From NCBI RefSeq assembly GCF_046630315.1, contig NZ_LQBD01000008.1, forward strand, positions 70,327-134,326: DNA of 64,000 nucleotides. Reading direction: 5' to 3'. This document shows, piece after piece, positions 8,762-17,230 of the stretch. Position 1 is the first letter of the stretch. The number at the start of each line of letters is the position of its first letter. A program made the position numbers and the translations under genes. The notes under the pieces were generated by a model. It saw only the letters and a program-made list of their open reading frames with translations, had not been told where the DNA came from and did no database searches. This DNA is from Brucella anthropi_A. Lineage in GTDB: Bacteria; Pseudomonadota; Alphaproteobacteria; Rhizobiales; Rhizobiaceae.

Positions 8762-9913
8762 TCATTTGACAATCATATCAAGAGAATGGCGGGATAATGG
8801 CTCCGCCGCGCCATTTGTCGTGAGATATGTCCGGCCAAGCGTCATTGCGGTCTGCGTGTCGGAATCGGTGATGATCATATGCGCGAAAAGCGTCATGTCC
8901 GGCTGGATGGTTTCCGGGTTGCCGGCATAGAACATCTGCGGGTCCATCCATGATGGCGTGAAGCGCGCGCCGACCGAATAGCCGCAGGCATTGAGCCGGT
9001 GGCGGGTGAGGCCGTGGGCTTCCATGGTCCGCGCATGGGCGTCGAACACGTCGCCGAATGTCGAGGCGGGCGTCATCGCCGCTTCGACTGCTTCCAGCGC
9101 CTCGCGCGCGGCGGCATAAAGCTCCAGATGATGCGGGGTCGGCTTGCCCACGATCAGCGTGCGCATCATCGGCGCATGGTAATGGCGGAAAACGCCGGAC
9201 CATTCGAGCGTGAGCTGGTCGTTCCCGTCGAGCTTGCGCCTGCCGGACTTGTAGCGGCAGAGCAGGGCGTCGTCGCCCGAGCCGATGATATATTCGTTCG
9301 CCGGATAATCGCCGTCGCCGGCAAAATTGGCGCTCATCATCGCGGCCAGAATATCGGCTTCGCTGGCCCCGCCTTTGGTCAGCTTGATCGCCGCATCGAG
9401 CGCGTCGTCGCTCAGTTGCGCGGCGCGCCTGGCATAGGCGATTTCGGCAGGGCTTTTGAGAAGGCGCAGCCGGTCCACCATGCCGGACGCATCGTAAAGC
9501 TTGGCAAAGCTCTGCAACTGTTCATCGAGCTTGCGGGCGTTCGCGCCCGTCAGGCCATGGGTCTGGTATTCGATCCCGATCCTGCTGCCGAGCAGGTCAA
9601 GCTCCGTCAGGATGTTGCGCAGGTCGGCGGCCGGATTGGCATTGTCGCGGTCGGTCCACACGACGATGTTCTCGATGTTCGAGGTGTGGCGCGCCTGCCG
9701 TAGATCGGCGGAGCGCGTCATCAGCACCATCGACCCGTCGGCCTTCACCACAAGGCACTGGAAGAAGCAGAAGCCGAACGTGTCATAGCCGGTCAGCCAA
9801 TACATGCTCTCCTGTGCGAACAGCAGCAGCGCATCCAGCTTCTCCTCCTCCATCTTCAAGATCAGACGGTCGCGACGGGCGGCGAATTCTTCCGGCTCGA
9901 AGTGAAGGGCCAT
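8762..9913 (-). CDS. Creatinase-like M24 family protein (DoeA-type)
   Basis: 383 aa with an N-terminal creatinase/prolidase domain and a C-terminal pita-bread M24 domain. The N-terminus, including YWLTGYDTFGFCFFQC, resembles ectoine hydrolase DoeA and related hydrolases as I know them. The metal ligands of true M24 aminopeptidases are largely replaced: LEWSGVFRHYHAPMMRT stands where an Asp-Asp site is expected, and MTLFAHMIITDSD where a Glu ligand is expected. This points to a metal-independent creatinase-like amidohydrolase rather than an Xaa-Pro peptidase. It starts 9 bp after pgeF, so they are probably cotranscribed. Substrate unknown. Confidence 0.85.
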   Translation of the reverse strand: MALHFEPEEFAARRDRLILKMEEEKLDALLLFAQESMYWLTGYDTFGFCFFQCLVVKADGSMVLMTRSADLRQARHTSNIENIVVWTDRDNANPAADLRNILTELDLLGSRIGIEYQTHGLTGANARKLDEQLQSFAKLYDASGMVDRLRLLKSPAEIAYARRAAQLSDDALDAAIKLTKGGASEADILAAMMSANFAGDGDYPANEYIIGSGDDALLCRYKSGRRKLDGNDQLTLEWSGVFRHYHAPMMRTLIVGKPTPHHLELYAAAREALEAVEAAMTPASTFGDVFDAHARTMEAHGLTRHRLNACGYSVGARFTPSWMDPQMFYAGNPETIQPDMTLFAHMIITDSDTQTAMTLGRTYLTTNGAAEPLSRHSLDMIVK

Positions 9914-9922
9914 GCGGTTCTC

Positions 9923-10738
9923 CTAGTCTTCTTTGACAGCGATGTCTTTTTTGATGGCGATCGCCGCAATCTGACGCCCGTAATCGGGCTCGTTGCGATG
10001 GGTGGCGCGCCGGTAGGAATAAAACTGTTCCTCATCGGCATAGGTGCATTGGCGTAAGGATCCGGCCTGTACGCCAGCCTTCGTCAGACGGTCGGTGATG
10101 AACGTCCACAGATCGAACAGATGATGTTCCGGCTTTTTTGAAGGCCGGAAATAGGCCGTGTACTTCGGGTCCCTGCCGATAAATTCGGCATGGAATTCCG
10201 GTCCGACTTCATAATTTTCCGGCCCGATGGTGGGGCCCAGAACAGCGACGATATTCTCGCGCCTTGCGCCGAGCCCGATCATGGCTTCGATGGTGTTTTC
10301 CAGCACGCCGCCAAAAGCGCCCCGCCATCCGGCATGGGCAGAGCCGATGACGCCCGCCTGATGATCGGCAAAAAGCACCGGGCCGCAATCGGCGGAAAGC
10401 GCGCCAAGCGCGATGCCGGGAACATTGGTCACCATGGCATCGGCCTTGGGGCGCGGCATGCCGAGCGGTTCGGTAACGTGGACGACATCGGGCGAGTGGA
10501 CCTGATGCACGGTCATGAGATGACCGGGCGCAACGCCAAGGCTTTCCGCCACGCGGCGGCGATTCTCGGCCACCTTTTCCGGTGCGTCGTTCGATCCGAT
10601 GCCGACATTCAGGCCCCTGTAGATGCCATCGGAAACGCCGCCCTTGCGCGTGAAAAAGCCATGCGCAATCCGCTTCCCGTTCTGTCCCACGGGTTTTTCA
10701 AGGAGAGGCGAGCGGAGCGGTTGCGGGGTGTCGGTCAT
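9923..10738 (-). CDS. pgeF: Purine nucleoside phosphorylase/polyphenol oxidase family protein (LACC1/YfiH)
   Basis: 271 aa, one DUF152 domain. Zn-site motifs are present: TVHQVHSPDV, LSADCGPVLFAD and GSAHAGWRGAFGGVLENT, giving His, Cys and His ligands. Members act on adenosine/inosine and have also been described as peptidoglycan editing factors. It is the third gene of the minus-strand run lgt, methyltransferase, pgeF, M24, an order seen in other Rhizobiales. Confidence 0.95.
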   Translation of the reverse strand: MTDTPQPLRSPLLEKPVGQNGKRIAHGFFTRKGGVSDGIYRGLNVGIGSNDAPEKVAENRRRVAESLGVAPGHLMTVHQVHSPDVVHVTEPLGMPRPKADAMVTNVPGIALGALSADCGPVLFADHQAGVIGSAHAGWRGAFGGVLENTIEAMIGLGARRENIVAVLGPTIGPENYEVGPEFHAEFIGRDPKYTAYFRPSKKPEHHLFDLWTFITDRLTKAGVQAGSLRQCTYADEEQFYSYRRATHRNEPDYGRQIAAIAIKKDIAVKED

Positions 10739-10810
10739 GGCAATCTCATTGTAAATGACGGGATGGTGGGGGAGCTCGGACGGCTTGTCAAAAGCTTTTT
10801 CATTCAGGCT

Positions 10811-11905
10811 TCAGACTGGCTCGAAAGGATAAAGACGTGTCTGCCGGTCACTCAATGCGAGAACCTTGAACAAGGTTCCCATCTGATCGGGTGCGGCCAG
10901 TCTTTCGACATCCTGCCGGATTTTTTCCTGAAATGCCGCATCCTTGCCCGCGCCGAGCCGCCCGGCGCGATCAATCAGGCCCATTGCGAGCAGAAACTCG
11001 CCCTGCGTCATGGTTCCGGTCTTGCAGCCGCAGGCTGTTGCGGCCTGTTTCAGAATATCGAAATCGACATGGCTGGTGAGATCGGCCTTGCCCGGATTGG
11101 CGAATACATCATCGTAGGCGTGTTTCAGCATGGCTTGCAGCGTGTCGCCGAAACCGGATTCCAGGTGGCCGTAATCGATGTTGAGCGCGGCTCCCCGCGC
11201 CGCCGCGATGCGGCTGGCGATCTCCTGCATCAAGGCCGTGCGCGCCGGGGCGGCTTCAAAGATCGCGCCTTCCGGGGCCTGCGCATGGTCATCGGGCAAA
11301 AGCGCCGGATCGATGCCGCCCGCGCCGCTGACGAACTGGAACGCGCCCTGTTCGTCAAGCGCGATCATCCGTTCGACAAAGCGGCCACCCACCTTGACGA
11401 ATTGCCGGAACGGGATCGCGTCGAACAGTTCATTGGTCACAAGGATCAGCGGTCCATCGGCGGGAATGTCGGCAAAGCGTTCAAACCAGTCGATCTTCGC
11501 GCCCGCATCGGAGAGTTTTTCCTTCTGCCTTTCAACAAGGCGCGGGCTGGTTTCCACCATGGCAATCCGCGTATGGCCCAGCATTTGCGGGGCAAGCCTG
11601 CCGACGGTGCGCAGCATGTCGCTCATCAGCGTGCCGCGACCGGGGCCGATTTCGCACAGTGTGACCGTGTCCGGGCGTCCAAGCGCATCCCATGCGCCGA
11701 CGCACCAGATGCCGATCAGTTCGCCGAACATCTGGCTCACTTCCGGCGCGGTGATGAAATCGCCCGCGCGCCCGAAAGGCTCGCGCGTCGTATAATAGCC
11801 CGCCTCGCGGTCGCCGAGGCAGGCTGCCATGTAATCGGCCACGCTGATCGGCCCGGTGGCGGCGATCAGGCGTTTCAGCCGGTCTTTCAGCGGGAGGTCA
11901 GGCAT
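10811..11905 (-). CDS. SAM-dependent methyltransferase, MidA/NDUFAF7 family
   Basis: 364 aa from ATG 11903-11905 (MPDLPLKDRLKRLIAATGPI). This start overlaps the lgt stop by 8 bp, a typical coupled arrangement; the longer frame would run deep into lgt. The Class I SAM motif is VTLCEIGPGRGTLMSDMLR near residue 90-108, followed by LVTNELFDAIPFRQFV. Eukaryotic NDUFAF7 methylates an arginine of complex I; the bacterial target is not established. Located between lgt and pgeF. Confidence 0.93.
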   Translation of the reverse strand: MPDLPLKDRLKRLIAATGPISVADYMAACLGDREAGYYTTREPFGRAGDFITAPEVSQMFGELIGIWCVGAWDALGRPDTVTLCEIGPGRGTLMSDMLRTVGRLAPQMLGHTRIAMVETSPRLVERQKEKLSDAGAKIDWFERFADIPADGPLILVTNELFDAIPFRQFVKVGGRFVERMIALDEQGAFQFVSGAGGIDPALLPDDHAQAPEGAIFEAAPARTALMQEIASRIAAARGAALNIDYGHLESGFGDTLQAMLKHAYDDVFANPGKADLTSHVDFDILKQAATACGCKTGTMTQGEFLLAMGLIDRAGRLGAGKDAAFQEKIRQDVERLAAPDQMGTLFKVLALSDRQTRLYPFEPV

Positions 11906-12743
11906 CCCTGGCGGCTGCCCGGTTTGCCCGCCACATGGCCCACAGGCCGAGCAGCACCATCGGCACGGAAAGCACCATGCCCATGGTGAGCCATCCGCCG
12001 AAGAGATAGCCCAACTGGGCATCCGGCTCGCGGAAGAATTCCACCGCGATGCGGCTCAATCCGTAACCGGCGATGAAGGCGCCTCCCACAAAGCCCGGCT
12101 GCTTGAGCTTGCGTCCGACCCAGACCAGCAGGAACAGCACGAAGAAAAGCACAAACCCTTCAAGAAAGGCTTCATAAAGCTGGCTCGGATGGCGCGGCAG
12201 CGGGCCGCCATTGGGGAAATAGACCGCCCATGGCACGTCGCTGACCCGGCCCCAGAGTTCCGAATTGATGAAATTGGCAACACGCACCACGCCAAGCCCG
12301 ACGGGCACGCCGGCGGCAACCGTGTCGAACATGCTCCAGATACTGATCCCGCGCGAGCGGGCAAACAGGATCATGGCGAGCGTGGTGCCCAAAATGCCGC
12401 CGTGAAACGACATGCCGCCATCCCACACCGCCGGAATGGCCATCGGGTTCGCGATATAATAGGAAAGATTATAGAAGAGCACATAGCCGATGCGCCCGCC
12501 GAGCACGACGCCGAGCGCCGCCCAGATCACGAAATCGTCAAGCGCTTCCGGCGCCATCGGCGGCTGGTTGTGGGCCCAAAGGCGGTGGCTGCGCAAAAGC
12601 TTCTTGCCGTACCACCAGGCAAACATGATGCCGACGACATAGCCAAGGCCGTACCAGTGCACCGCCAGCGGCCCGACCCGGAAGATCACCGGGTCGATAT
12701 TGGGAAAGGCGAGCGCCGATGCGGGCAGCAACGTCTCAATCAT
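11898..12743 (-). CDS. lgt: Phosphatidylglycerol-prolipoprotein diacylglyceryl transferase
   Basis: Inner-membrane enzyme that adds diacylglycerol to the lipobox cysteine of prolipoproteins. 281 aa with about seven transmembrane segments. Signature motifs are HGGILG, the essential-His region, and VRVANFINSELWGR with the conserved Arg/Asn/Glu, then PRHPSQLYEA. First gene of the minus-strand run through the methyltransferase and pgeF. Confidence 0.97.
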   Translation of the reverse strand: MIETLLPASALAFPNIDPVIFRVGPLAVHWYGLGYVVGIMFAWWYGKKLLRSHRLWAHNQPPMAPEALDDFVIWAALGVVLGGRIGYVLFYNLSYYIANPMAIPAVWDGGMSFHGGILGTTLAMILFARSRGISIWSMFDTVAAGVPVGLGVVRVANFINSELWGRVSDVPWAVYFPNGGPLPRHPSQLYEAFLEGFVLFFVLFLLVWVGRKLKQPGFVGGAFIAGYGLSRIAVEFFREPDAQLGYLFGGWLTMGMVLSVPMVLLGLWAMWRANRAAARDA

Positions 12744-12907
12744 GAAATCACTCCGTTTTGTGACGGAACATGCTGGACGAAGCTTTTGCGGTCAAGCCGG
12801 GTCGGGATTAATCACGATTACAGGCTCGCGCTTGCATCGTGATCGCGGCAGGCTTATTTCAAATACAGCTTTTTCAACAGCTTCATGCGGAAACAGGGAA
12901 GACAGCC

Positions 12908-13228
12908 ATGACCAGCGGACAGAACCGGGTTCTCGATGAACTCGCCAAGCTTGTGACGGATGCGGCGGGCGCCGCGCAGGGCGTGCGCCGCGAAGTGGAA
13001 ACGGCATTGCGTTCGCAAGGGGAGCGCGTGCTGAACACGCTCGACGTGGTGCAGCGCGAAGACTTCGAAGCCGTTCGCGAAATGGCGATCAAGGCGCGGG
13101 CCGAAAACAGCGCCTTGCTGGCAAGAATCGAAGCTCTCGAAGCGCGTCTTGCCAAATTCGACGTTGATTCCAGCGCCAAAACGGCGAAATCCACTTCCGG
13201 TTCGGCAAAATCCAAAGATAATTCCTGA
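12908..13228 (+). CDS. ubiK: Ubiquinone biosynthesis accessory factor UbiK family (BMFP)
   Basis: 106 aa with DUF526/BMFP organisation: an amphipathic N-terminal helix (residues 6-25), then a coiled-coil heptad region containing REDFEAVREMAIKARAEN and LLARIEALEARL, ending in a Lys/Ser tail. UbiK assists soluble ubiquinone-synthesis enzymes. The start at 12908 (MTSGQNRVLDEL) follows AGGGAAGACAGCC. It diverges from lgt. A terminator-like structure lies downstream but reads in the other direction. Confidence 0.88.
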   Translation: MTSGQNRVLDELAKLVTDAAGAAQGVRREVETALRSQGERVLNTLDVVQREDFEAVREMAIKARAENSALLARIEALEARLAKFDVDSSAKTAKSTSGSAKSKDNS

Positions 13229-13251
13229 TTATTTATTAACAGGCCGCAAGT

Positions 13252-13358
13252 GGCAAAAACCCTTGTCTTAGAGTCGCTTAAGGCAAGGGTCGCGGCCAGC
13301 CCCCCTTATATTTCCACATGCTTTCATGCCTCTTTTTGGAAAAGGGGCTGGCGTTCAG
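13252..13358 (-). ncRNA. Candidate structured RNA with intrinsic terminator
   Basis: On the minus strand a large hairpin closed by GCCAGCCCCTT and AAGGGGGGCTGGC (13358 to about 13296) is followed at once by ACCCTTGCCTTAAG/CTAAGACAAGGGT (13292-13259). A TTTTT run at 13252-13257 completes a good intrinsic terminator. No minus-strand gene ends here, so the terminator must serve something in this 428-bp gap. I could not find a convincing promoter. The rest of the gap (13359-13656) contains the ybjN leader and no clear gene. Confidence 0.45.
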
Positions 13359-13656
13359 ATTCAGCATCAATAGACTGAAAACACTACATGATTCGTAACG
13401 CGGTCATGTAGGCGGCGGCGAGGGGCTGTGTGTCAGGTTTCGCGTCTTTCAGGCTGCTTTCCAGTATCAGTTGCGTATGTGCGTGTGCCATTGGGGCGCT
13501 TGCATGCCGTTGGGCGTGCCGGTTCCTCGACCGATCAATTCGTGCCTGTTTTCCTGCGCTTGTTCTTGCGCGGTGACGGCACGGGCGAGCAATGACTTGC
13601 GCGCCGGGAATTTGGAAGCATCTGGGGGCAGATGTTTCGCAGAACAGGAAACGGAC

Positions 13657-14157
13657 ATGAGCCTTCTTGAGCTTGAATTCGCACGTGAGGCGCATCCGGT
13701 GGATGTGATCGAACAGGTCGCGCATTCAAACGACTGGACGTTCGAGCGGACTGGCGACGACGAAATCGCAATCTCGGTTGCGGGCAACTGGACTGACTAT
13801 CACGTCTCGTTTTCCTGGATGGAGGATTTCGAGGCACTGCATCTGGCCTGCGCATTCGACATCAAGGTGGCCGAGCCGCGTGTGAACGAAGTGATGCGCC
13901 TGCTGTCGCTCATCAATGAAAAGCTTTTGATGGGCCATTTCGACCTCTGGCAGCAGGAAGGCGCGATCATGTATCGCCAGTCGCTGCTGCTGGCAGGCGG
14001 GGCGGAACCGACGAGCCGACAGGTGGAAGTGCTGCTGTCGGCGGCGCTGGAAGCCTGCGAAGCCTATTTCCAGGCCTTCCAGTTTGTGGTCTGGTCGGGC
14101 GTTTCGGCGCGCGAGGCGCTGGAGAGTGTGGTGTTCGAGACTGTCGGTCGAGCCTGA
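13657..14157 (+). CDS. YbjN domain-containing protein
   Basis: 166-aa soluble protein with one YbjN domain, resembling a type III secretion chaperone fold. Characteristic segments are EQVAHSNDWTFERTGDDEIA and a central MRLLSLINEKLLMGHF. In rhizobia this gene usually sits next to proC; here it is followed by a csaA-like gene instead. The start at 13657 (MSLLELEFAREAH) follows AGGAAACGG; the longer upstream frame is cysteine-rich and unlike the family. YbjN proteins affect stress and motility in enterobacteria; the role here is unknown. Confidence 0.88.
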   Translation: MSLLELEFAREAHPVDVIEQVAHSNDWTFERTGDDEIAISVAGNWTDYHVSFSWMEDFEALHLACAFDIKVAEPRVNEVMRLLSLINEKLLMGHFDLWQQEGAIMYRQSLLLAGGAEPTSRQVEVLLSAALEACEAYFQAFQFVVWSGVSAREALESVVFETVGRA

Positions 14158-14180
14158 GCGTCTATATCAGCTGAATTTGG

Positions 14181-14203
14181 CCCGGCGCCCGCGCCGGGTT
14201 TTC
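14181..14203 (+). terminator. Intrinsic terminator after ybjN
   Basis: CCCGGCGC and GCGCCGGG form an 8-bp GC stem with a 2-nt loop, followed by TTTTC. It lies 23 bp after the ybjN stop and before the csaA-like gene. Confidence 0.8.
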
Positions 14204-14225
14204 TGCGAGGCGGGGGAGTAAAACA

Positions 14226-14573
14226 ATGAGCGAAGCAACCACCATCACCTGGGCGGATTTCGAAAAGGTCGATATCCGCAGCGGAACCATCGTGGAAGCC
14301 GTGCCATTTCCCGAAGCGCGCAAGCCCGCCTTCAAGCTCAAGATCGATTTCGGCGAAAAGATCGGCATCAAGAAGTCGTCGGCCCAGATCACCAGACACT
14401 ACACGCCGGAGCAGCTCATCGGCAAACAGGTCATGGCCGTGGTGAATTTTCCGCCGCGCCAGATCGGCCCCTTCATGTCGGAAGTGCTGACGCTCGGCAT
14501 GCCGGACGAAAACGGCGAAGTGGTTCTCGCGGCAATCGATAAGCCGGTGCCGAACGGCGGCAAGCTTTACTGA
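14226..14573 (+). CDS. csaA: CsaA-like tRNA-binding protein
   Basis: 115 aa forming a single tRNA-binding OB-fold like the C-terminal domain of bacterial MetRS. The family pattern is DFEKVDIRSGTIVEAVPFPEARKPAFKLKIDFG (residues about 12-44), then KKSSAQIT and PPRQIGPFMSEVLTLG. CsaA homologues act as export-related chaperones in Bacillus and bind tRNA; the function in alphaproteobacteria is unclear. It starts 20 bp after the ybjN terminator with GCGGGGGAG upstream. Confidence 0.92.
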   Translation: MSEATTITWADFEKVDIRSGTIVEAVPFPEARKPAFKLKIDFGEKIGIKKSSAQITRHYTPEQLIGKQVMAVVNFPPRQIGPFMSEVLTLGMPDENGEVVLAAIDKPVPNGGKLY

Positions 14574-14656
14574 GCGTGTGAAATTTCAAACAAAGCCATT
14601 ACTTTCCCCTCCGCCCTCTCGAAGCGCGAGGGAAAGGAACAGCGCCGAAATGTGCC

Positions 14657-16000
14657 TCAAGCCGGAATGTGGATGATGGCGCGCAGGCCCCCTATCGGGG
14701 CGTTTTCCAGCGCAATATCGCCGCCATGGCTGCGCGCGATGTCGCGGGCAATGGCAAGCCCAAGTCCGCCGGTGCCGCCGGAATCCTGCGTGCGCGCCTC
14801 GTCCAGCCGCACGAAAGGCTTGAAGACATCTTCACGGCGGTCTTCGGGAATGCCCGGCCCGTCATCATCCACGATGACGTTGAGCCAGCCATCGTTATGC
14901 AAGATCGAAAGCTCCACATTTTGCGCATGACGGAAGGCGTTTGAAACCAGATTGCTGACCAGGCGCGAGAAGGCGTTCGGCCGCACATGGACCTCGCTGT
15001 CGCCTTCGATATGATATTTGAAGCCGCGTTCGCGCAGGCGCGCTTCGTGTTCCAGCTTTTCGCAAAGCCGGGTGACGTCGAAGCTTGCCGTTTCCTCCGC
15101 GCCTTCGCCGCGCGCAAAGGCGAGATAGCCTTCCAGCATCGTCTGCATGTCGGCGATGTCCTGATTGAGCGGCTCGGTGTCGATGGAGTGTCCTGCGAGA
15201 GCCAGTTGCAGCTTGAAGCGGGTCAGAATGGTGCGCAGGTCGTGGCTGACGCCGGACAGCATGGCGGTGCGCTGCTCGATCTGGCGCTCGATGCGCGAGC
15301 GCATCTGGATGAAGGCAATGCCGGCACGGCGCACTTCCTCCGCGCCGCGCGGGTGAAAACCTTCCGGCATGGGGCGCCCCTTGCCGAAACTTTCCGCCGC
15401 TTCGGCAAGCTGCTGGATCGGCTTGATCTGGTTGCGCAGGAAGGCGATGGCGATAATCAGCAGAACAAGCGCGGTGCCCACCATCCATGTCAGGAAGATG
15501 CCCGTATTGGACGCATAGGCCTGGCTGCGCCGGGCAAAGACGCGCAACACCTTGTCCTCAAGCTTGATGCGGATTTCGATGAGATCGGAATCGCCCACCG
15601 TATCCACCCAGAACGGACGGTTGATCTGGCGGGTGATTTCTTCGCTCAGGAAGTAGTCGAGAATGGCGAAAAAGGGCTTTGGCCCCGGCGGCGGCAGCGG
15701 ATCGGGCGGCAGGATGGAAATGTTGAGCGCCAGCCGCTGCTGCGCGATGCGGATGAGATTGTCGTAGCCCGGTTCCTGCGGATAGGTTTCGAGAATATCG
15801 ATGATCGCCGCAATGTCGCGCACCACCGCCGTGGAAAGCCGTTCCGTCACCATCTGCCAGTGGCGCTCCATGAACACATAGGCGATCACGGACTGGAGCA
15901 GGACCATCGGGGCGATGATGATGATGAGCGACCGCGCATAGAGCCCCTTCGGCATGGTGCGCGCCAACCAGCGGAAGAATTTTCTCAAGGGCGATCTCAT
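14657..16000 (-). CDS. EnvZ-type sensor histidine kinase
   Basis: 447-aa membrane kinase. TM1 is about residues 24-44, a periplasmic domain of about 120 aa follows, TM2 is about 168-188, then HAMP, an H-box around His253 (VSHDLRTILTRFKL) and a HATPase domain with N box FRHAQN, VDDDGPGIP and GGTGGLGLAIA. The usual Pro five residues after the His is Ile258. The cognate regulator is probably the OmpR-type gene at 16243-16968, 240 bp upstream and separated by a repeat. The set resembles the alphaproteobacterial PetPR region plus a kinase. Confidence 0.93.
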   Translation of the reverse strand: MRSPLRKFFRWLARTMPKGLYARSLIIIIAPMVLLQSVIAYVFMERHWQMVTERLSTAVVRDIAAIIDILETYPQEPGYDNLIRIAQQRLALNISILPPDPLPPPGPKPFFAILDYFLSEEITRQINRPFWVDTVGDSDLIEIRIKLEDKVLRVFARRSQAYASNTGIFLTWMVGTALVLLIIAIAFLRNQIKPIQQLAEAAESFGKGRPMPEGFHPRGAEEVRRAGIAFIQMRSRIERQIEQRTAMLSGVSHDLRTILTRFKLQLALAGHSIDTEPLNQDIADMQTMLEGYLAFARGEGAEETASFDVTRLCEKLEHEARLRERGFKYHIEGDSEVHVRPNAFSRLVSNLVSNAFRHAQNVELSILHNDGWLNVIVDDDGPGIPEDRREDVFKPFVRLDEARTQDSGGTGGLGLAIARDIARSHGGDIALENAPIGGLRAIIHIPA

Positions 16001-16020
16001 CGTGTTAAAACGTCCCTAAT

Positions 16021-16127
16021 GCATGTCTCCCGAAAGTGGGAACCGGTTTAGGGATAAAAGACATGCATGAAAACAAAAGCTTAAAGCGTGTCATACGAAT
16101 ACGATAAGGTGCGACGCGCTTTAAGTC
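16021..16127. repeat. Mosaic palindromic repeat (modules B and A)
   Basis: Module B: GCATGTCT ... AGACATGC (16021-16066) with an AACCGGTTTAGGG core. Module A: CTTAAAGCGTGTC ... GACGCGCTTTAAG (about 16080-16126). The same modules in opposite orientation make up the element at 50053. It separates the response regulator from its kinase gene. Confidence 0.75.
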
Positions 16128-16242
16128 CGCGCGGCTGCGCTTTCCATGAACAACATTGCGGCTATGCCTTTTGTACACGCCGCGACGCCTTTTGGGAAAA
16201 CACCATTTTCTGATCGCGATGGTTGTGATTGCCGCCGCCCTG

Positions 16243-16968
16243 CTATTCGATGCTGAGCTTGTAGCCGATGCCGCGCACGGTCTGGAGCCAGACCGGATTG
16301 GCCGGGTCATGCTCGATCTTGCGGCGCAGGCGGTTGATCTGCACGTCGATCGTGCGTTCGCCGACATCGCCGTCCTGGCCCGTCAGTTCGTGGCGGGGGA
16401 TCGTTTCGCCGGCACGCTCGGCGAAGATCGCCATGATGTCCTGCTCGCGGTCGGTGAGCTTGATCGTCTCGGTTCCCTTCTTCAATTCGCGGCGCGGAAT
16501 GAAGAATGTGTAGGGCCCGAACACGATCTGCTCGATCTTCGGCTGCGCGGGCGGCGCACCGCGCCGCAGGATATTGTTGATGCGCAAGGTCAGCTCGCGC
16601 GGATCGAACGGCTTGGGCAGATAATCGTCCGCCCCGGCGGACAGGCCGTCGATGCGGCTGTCGGTTTCCGACAGGGCCGTGAGCATGAGGATTGGCACAT
16701 TCTTCTGCTCGCGCAGGGAGCGCGTCAGCGAAACGCCGGTTTCGCCCGGCATCATCACGTCGAGGATCAGAAGGTCGAAATCGATGCCTTCCAGCTTGCG
16801 GCGCGCTTCGGCGGCACTTCCAGCCATCGTGACGCGAAAACCGCTATTGGTCAGATATTGTGAGAGAAGGCTGCGGATGCGCGTATCGTCGTCTACGACG
16901 AGGAGATGCGGCGCGTCATCCGAGAGCGTCTTTTCTTCTTCTGCAGCCATGGCCTCTTTCGATCCCAT
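16243..16968 (-). CDS. OmpR-family response regulator (PetR-like)
   Basis: Receiver domain plus winged-helix DNA-binding domain. Acidic pocket HLLVVDDDTRIRSLL, phosphoacceptor LLILDVMMPGETGVSL, signalling Lys in GADDYLPKPF. The C-terminal domain contains RRKIEHDPANPVWLQTVRGIGYKL, the OmpR-type wing. It resembles Rhodobacter PetR, which lies beside a MarR-type PetP gene as here. The start is uncertain: ATG 16968 is preceded by GGAACGGA; 16950 and 16992 are alternatives. The acidic N-terminal leader before the receiver is not conserved. Confidence 0.92.
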   Translation of the reverse strand: MGSKEAMAAEEEKTLSDDAPHLLVVDDDTRIRSLLSQYLTNSGFRVTMAGSAAEARRKLEGIDFDLLILDVMMPGETGVSLTRSLREQKNVPILMLTALSETDSRIDGLSAGADDYLPKPFDPRELTLRINNILRRGAPPAQPKIEQIVFGPYTFFIPRRELKKGTETIKLTDREQDIMAIFAERAGETIPRHELTGQDGDVGERTIDVQINRLRRKIEHDPANPVWLQTVRGIGYKLSIE

Positions 16969-17007
16969 TCCGTTCCAGTTCGATTGCAGCATCGTGCTTT
17001 CAATATG

Positions 17008-17116
17008 TTAGAGCGGGTTCTATTTTAACAGAATCACCAGAACTGCTCTAACTCTTTGTTTTGTCACATTTTCCTTACGCAAAACCGCTTTGCGCCTTTG
17101 CTGGAAATGCTCCAGG
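17008..17116. repeat. Mosaic palindromic repeat (modules C and D)
   Basis: GTTAGAGCGGGTTCT ... AGAACTGCTCTAAC (17008-17053) followed by the CGCAAAACCGCTTTGCGCC / GGAAATGCTCC module. The same C-D order occurs at 50156-50312. It lies in the gap between the MarR and response-regulator genes. Confidence 0.7.
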
Positions 17117-17230
17117 ATGCAACATGCGTCGCCGGGCATATTACCCACTGGAATGCGGCGCGTCCATTCACTGGCTGAAACGGTTTGTTTTTATACAAGC
17201 ACTTACTGCTACCTGGCGTAACAATCCGAT

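Noticed and set aside
10190..11989. A 599-codon plus-strand frame opposite pgeF and the methyltransferase.
   Set aside because: Spans two real minus-strand genes and the gap between them; no SD.
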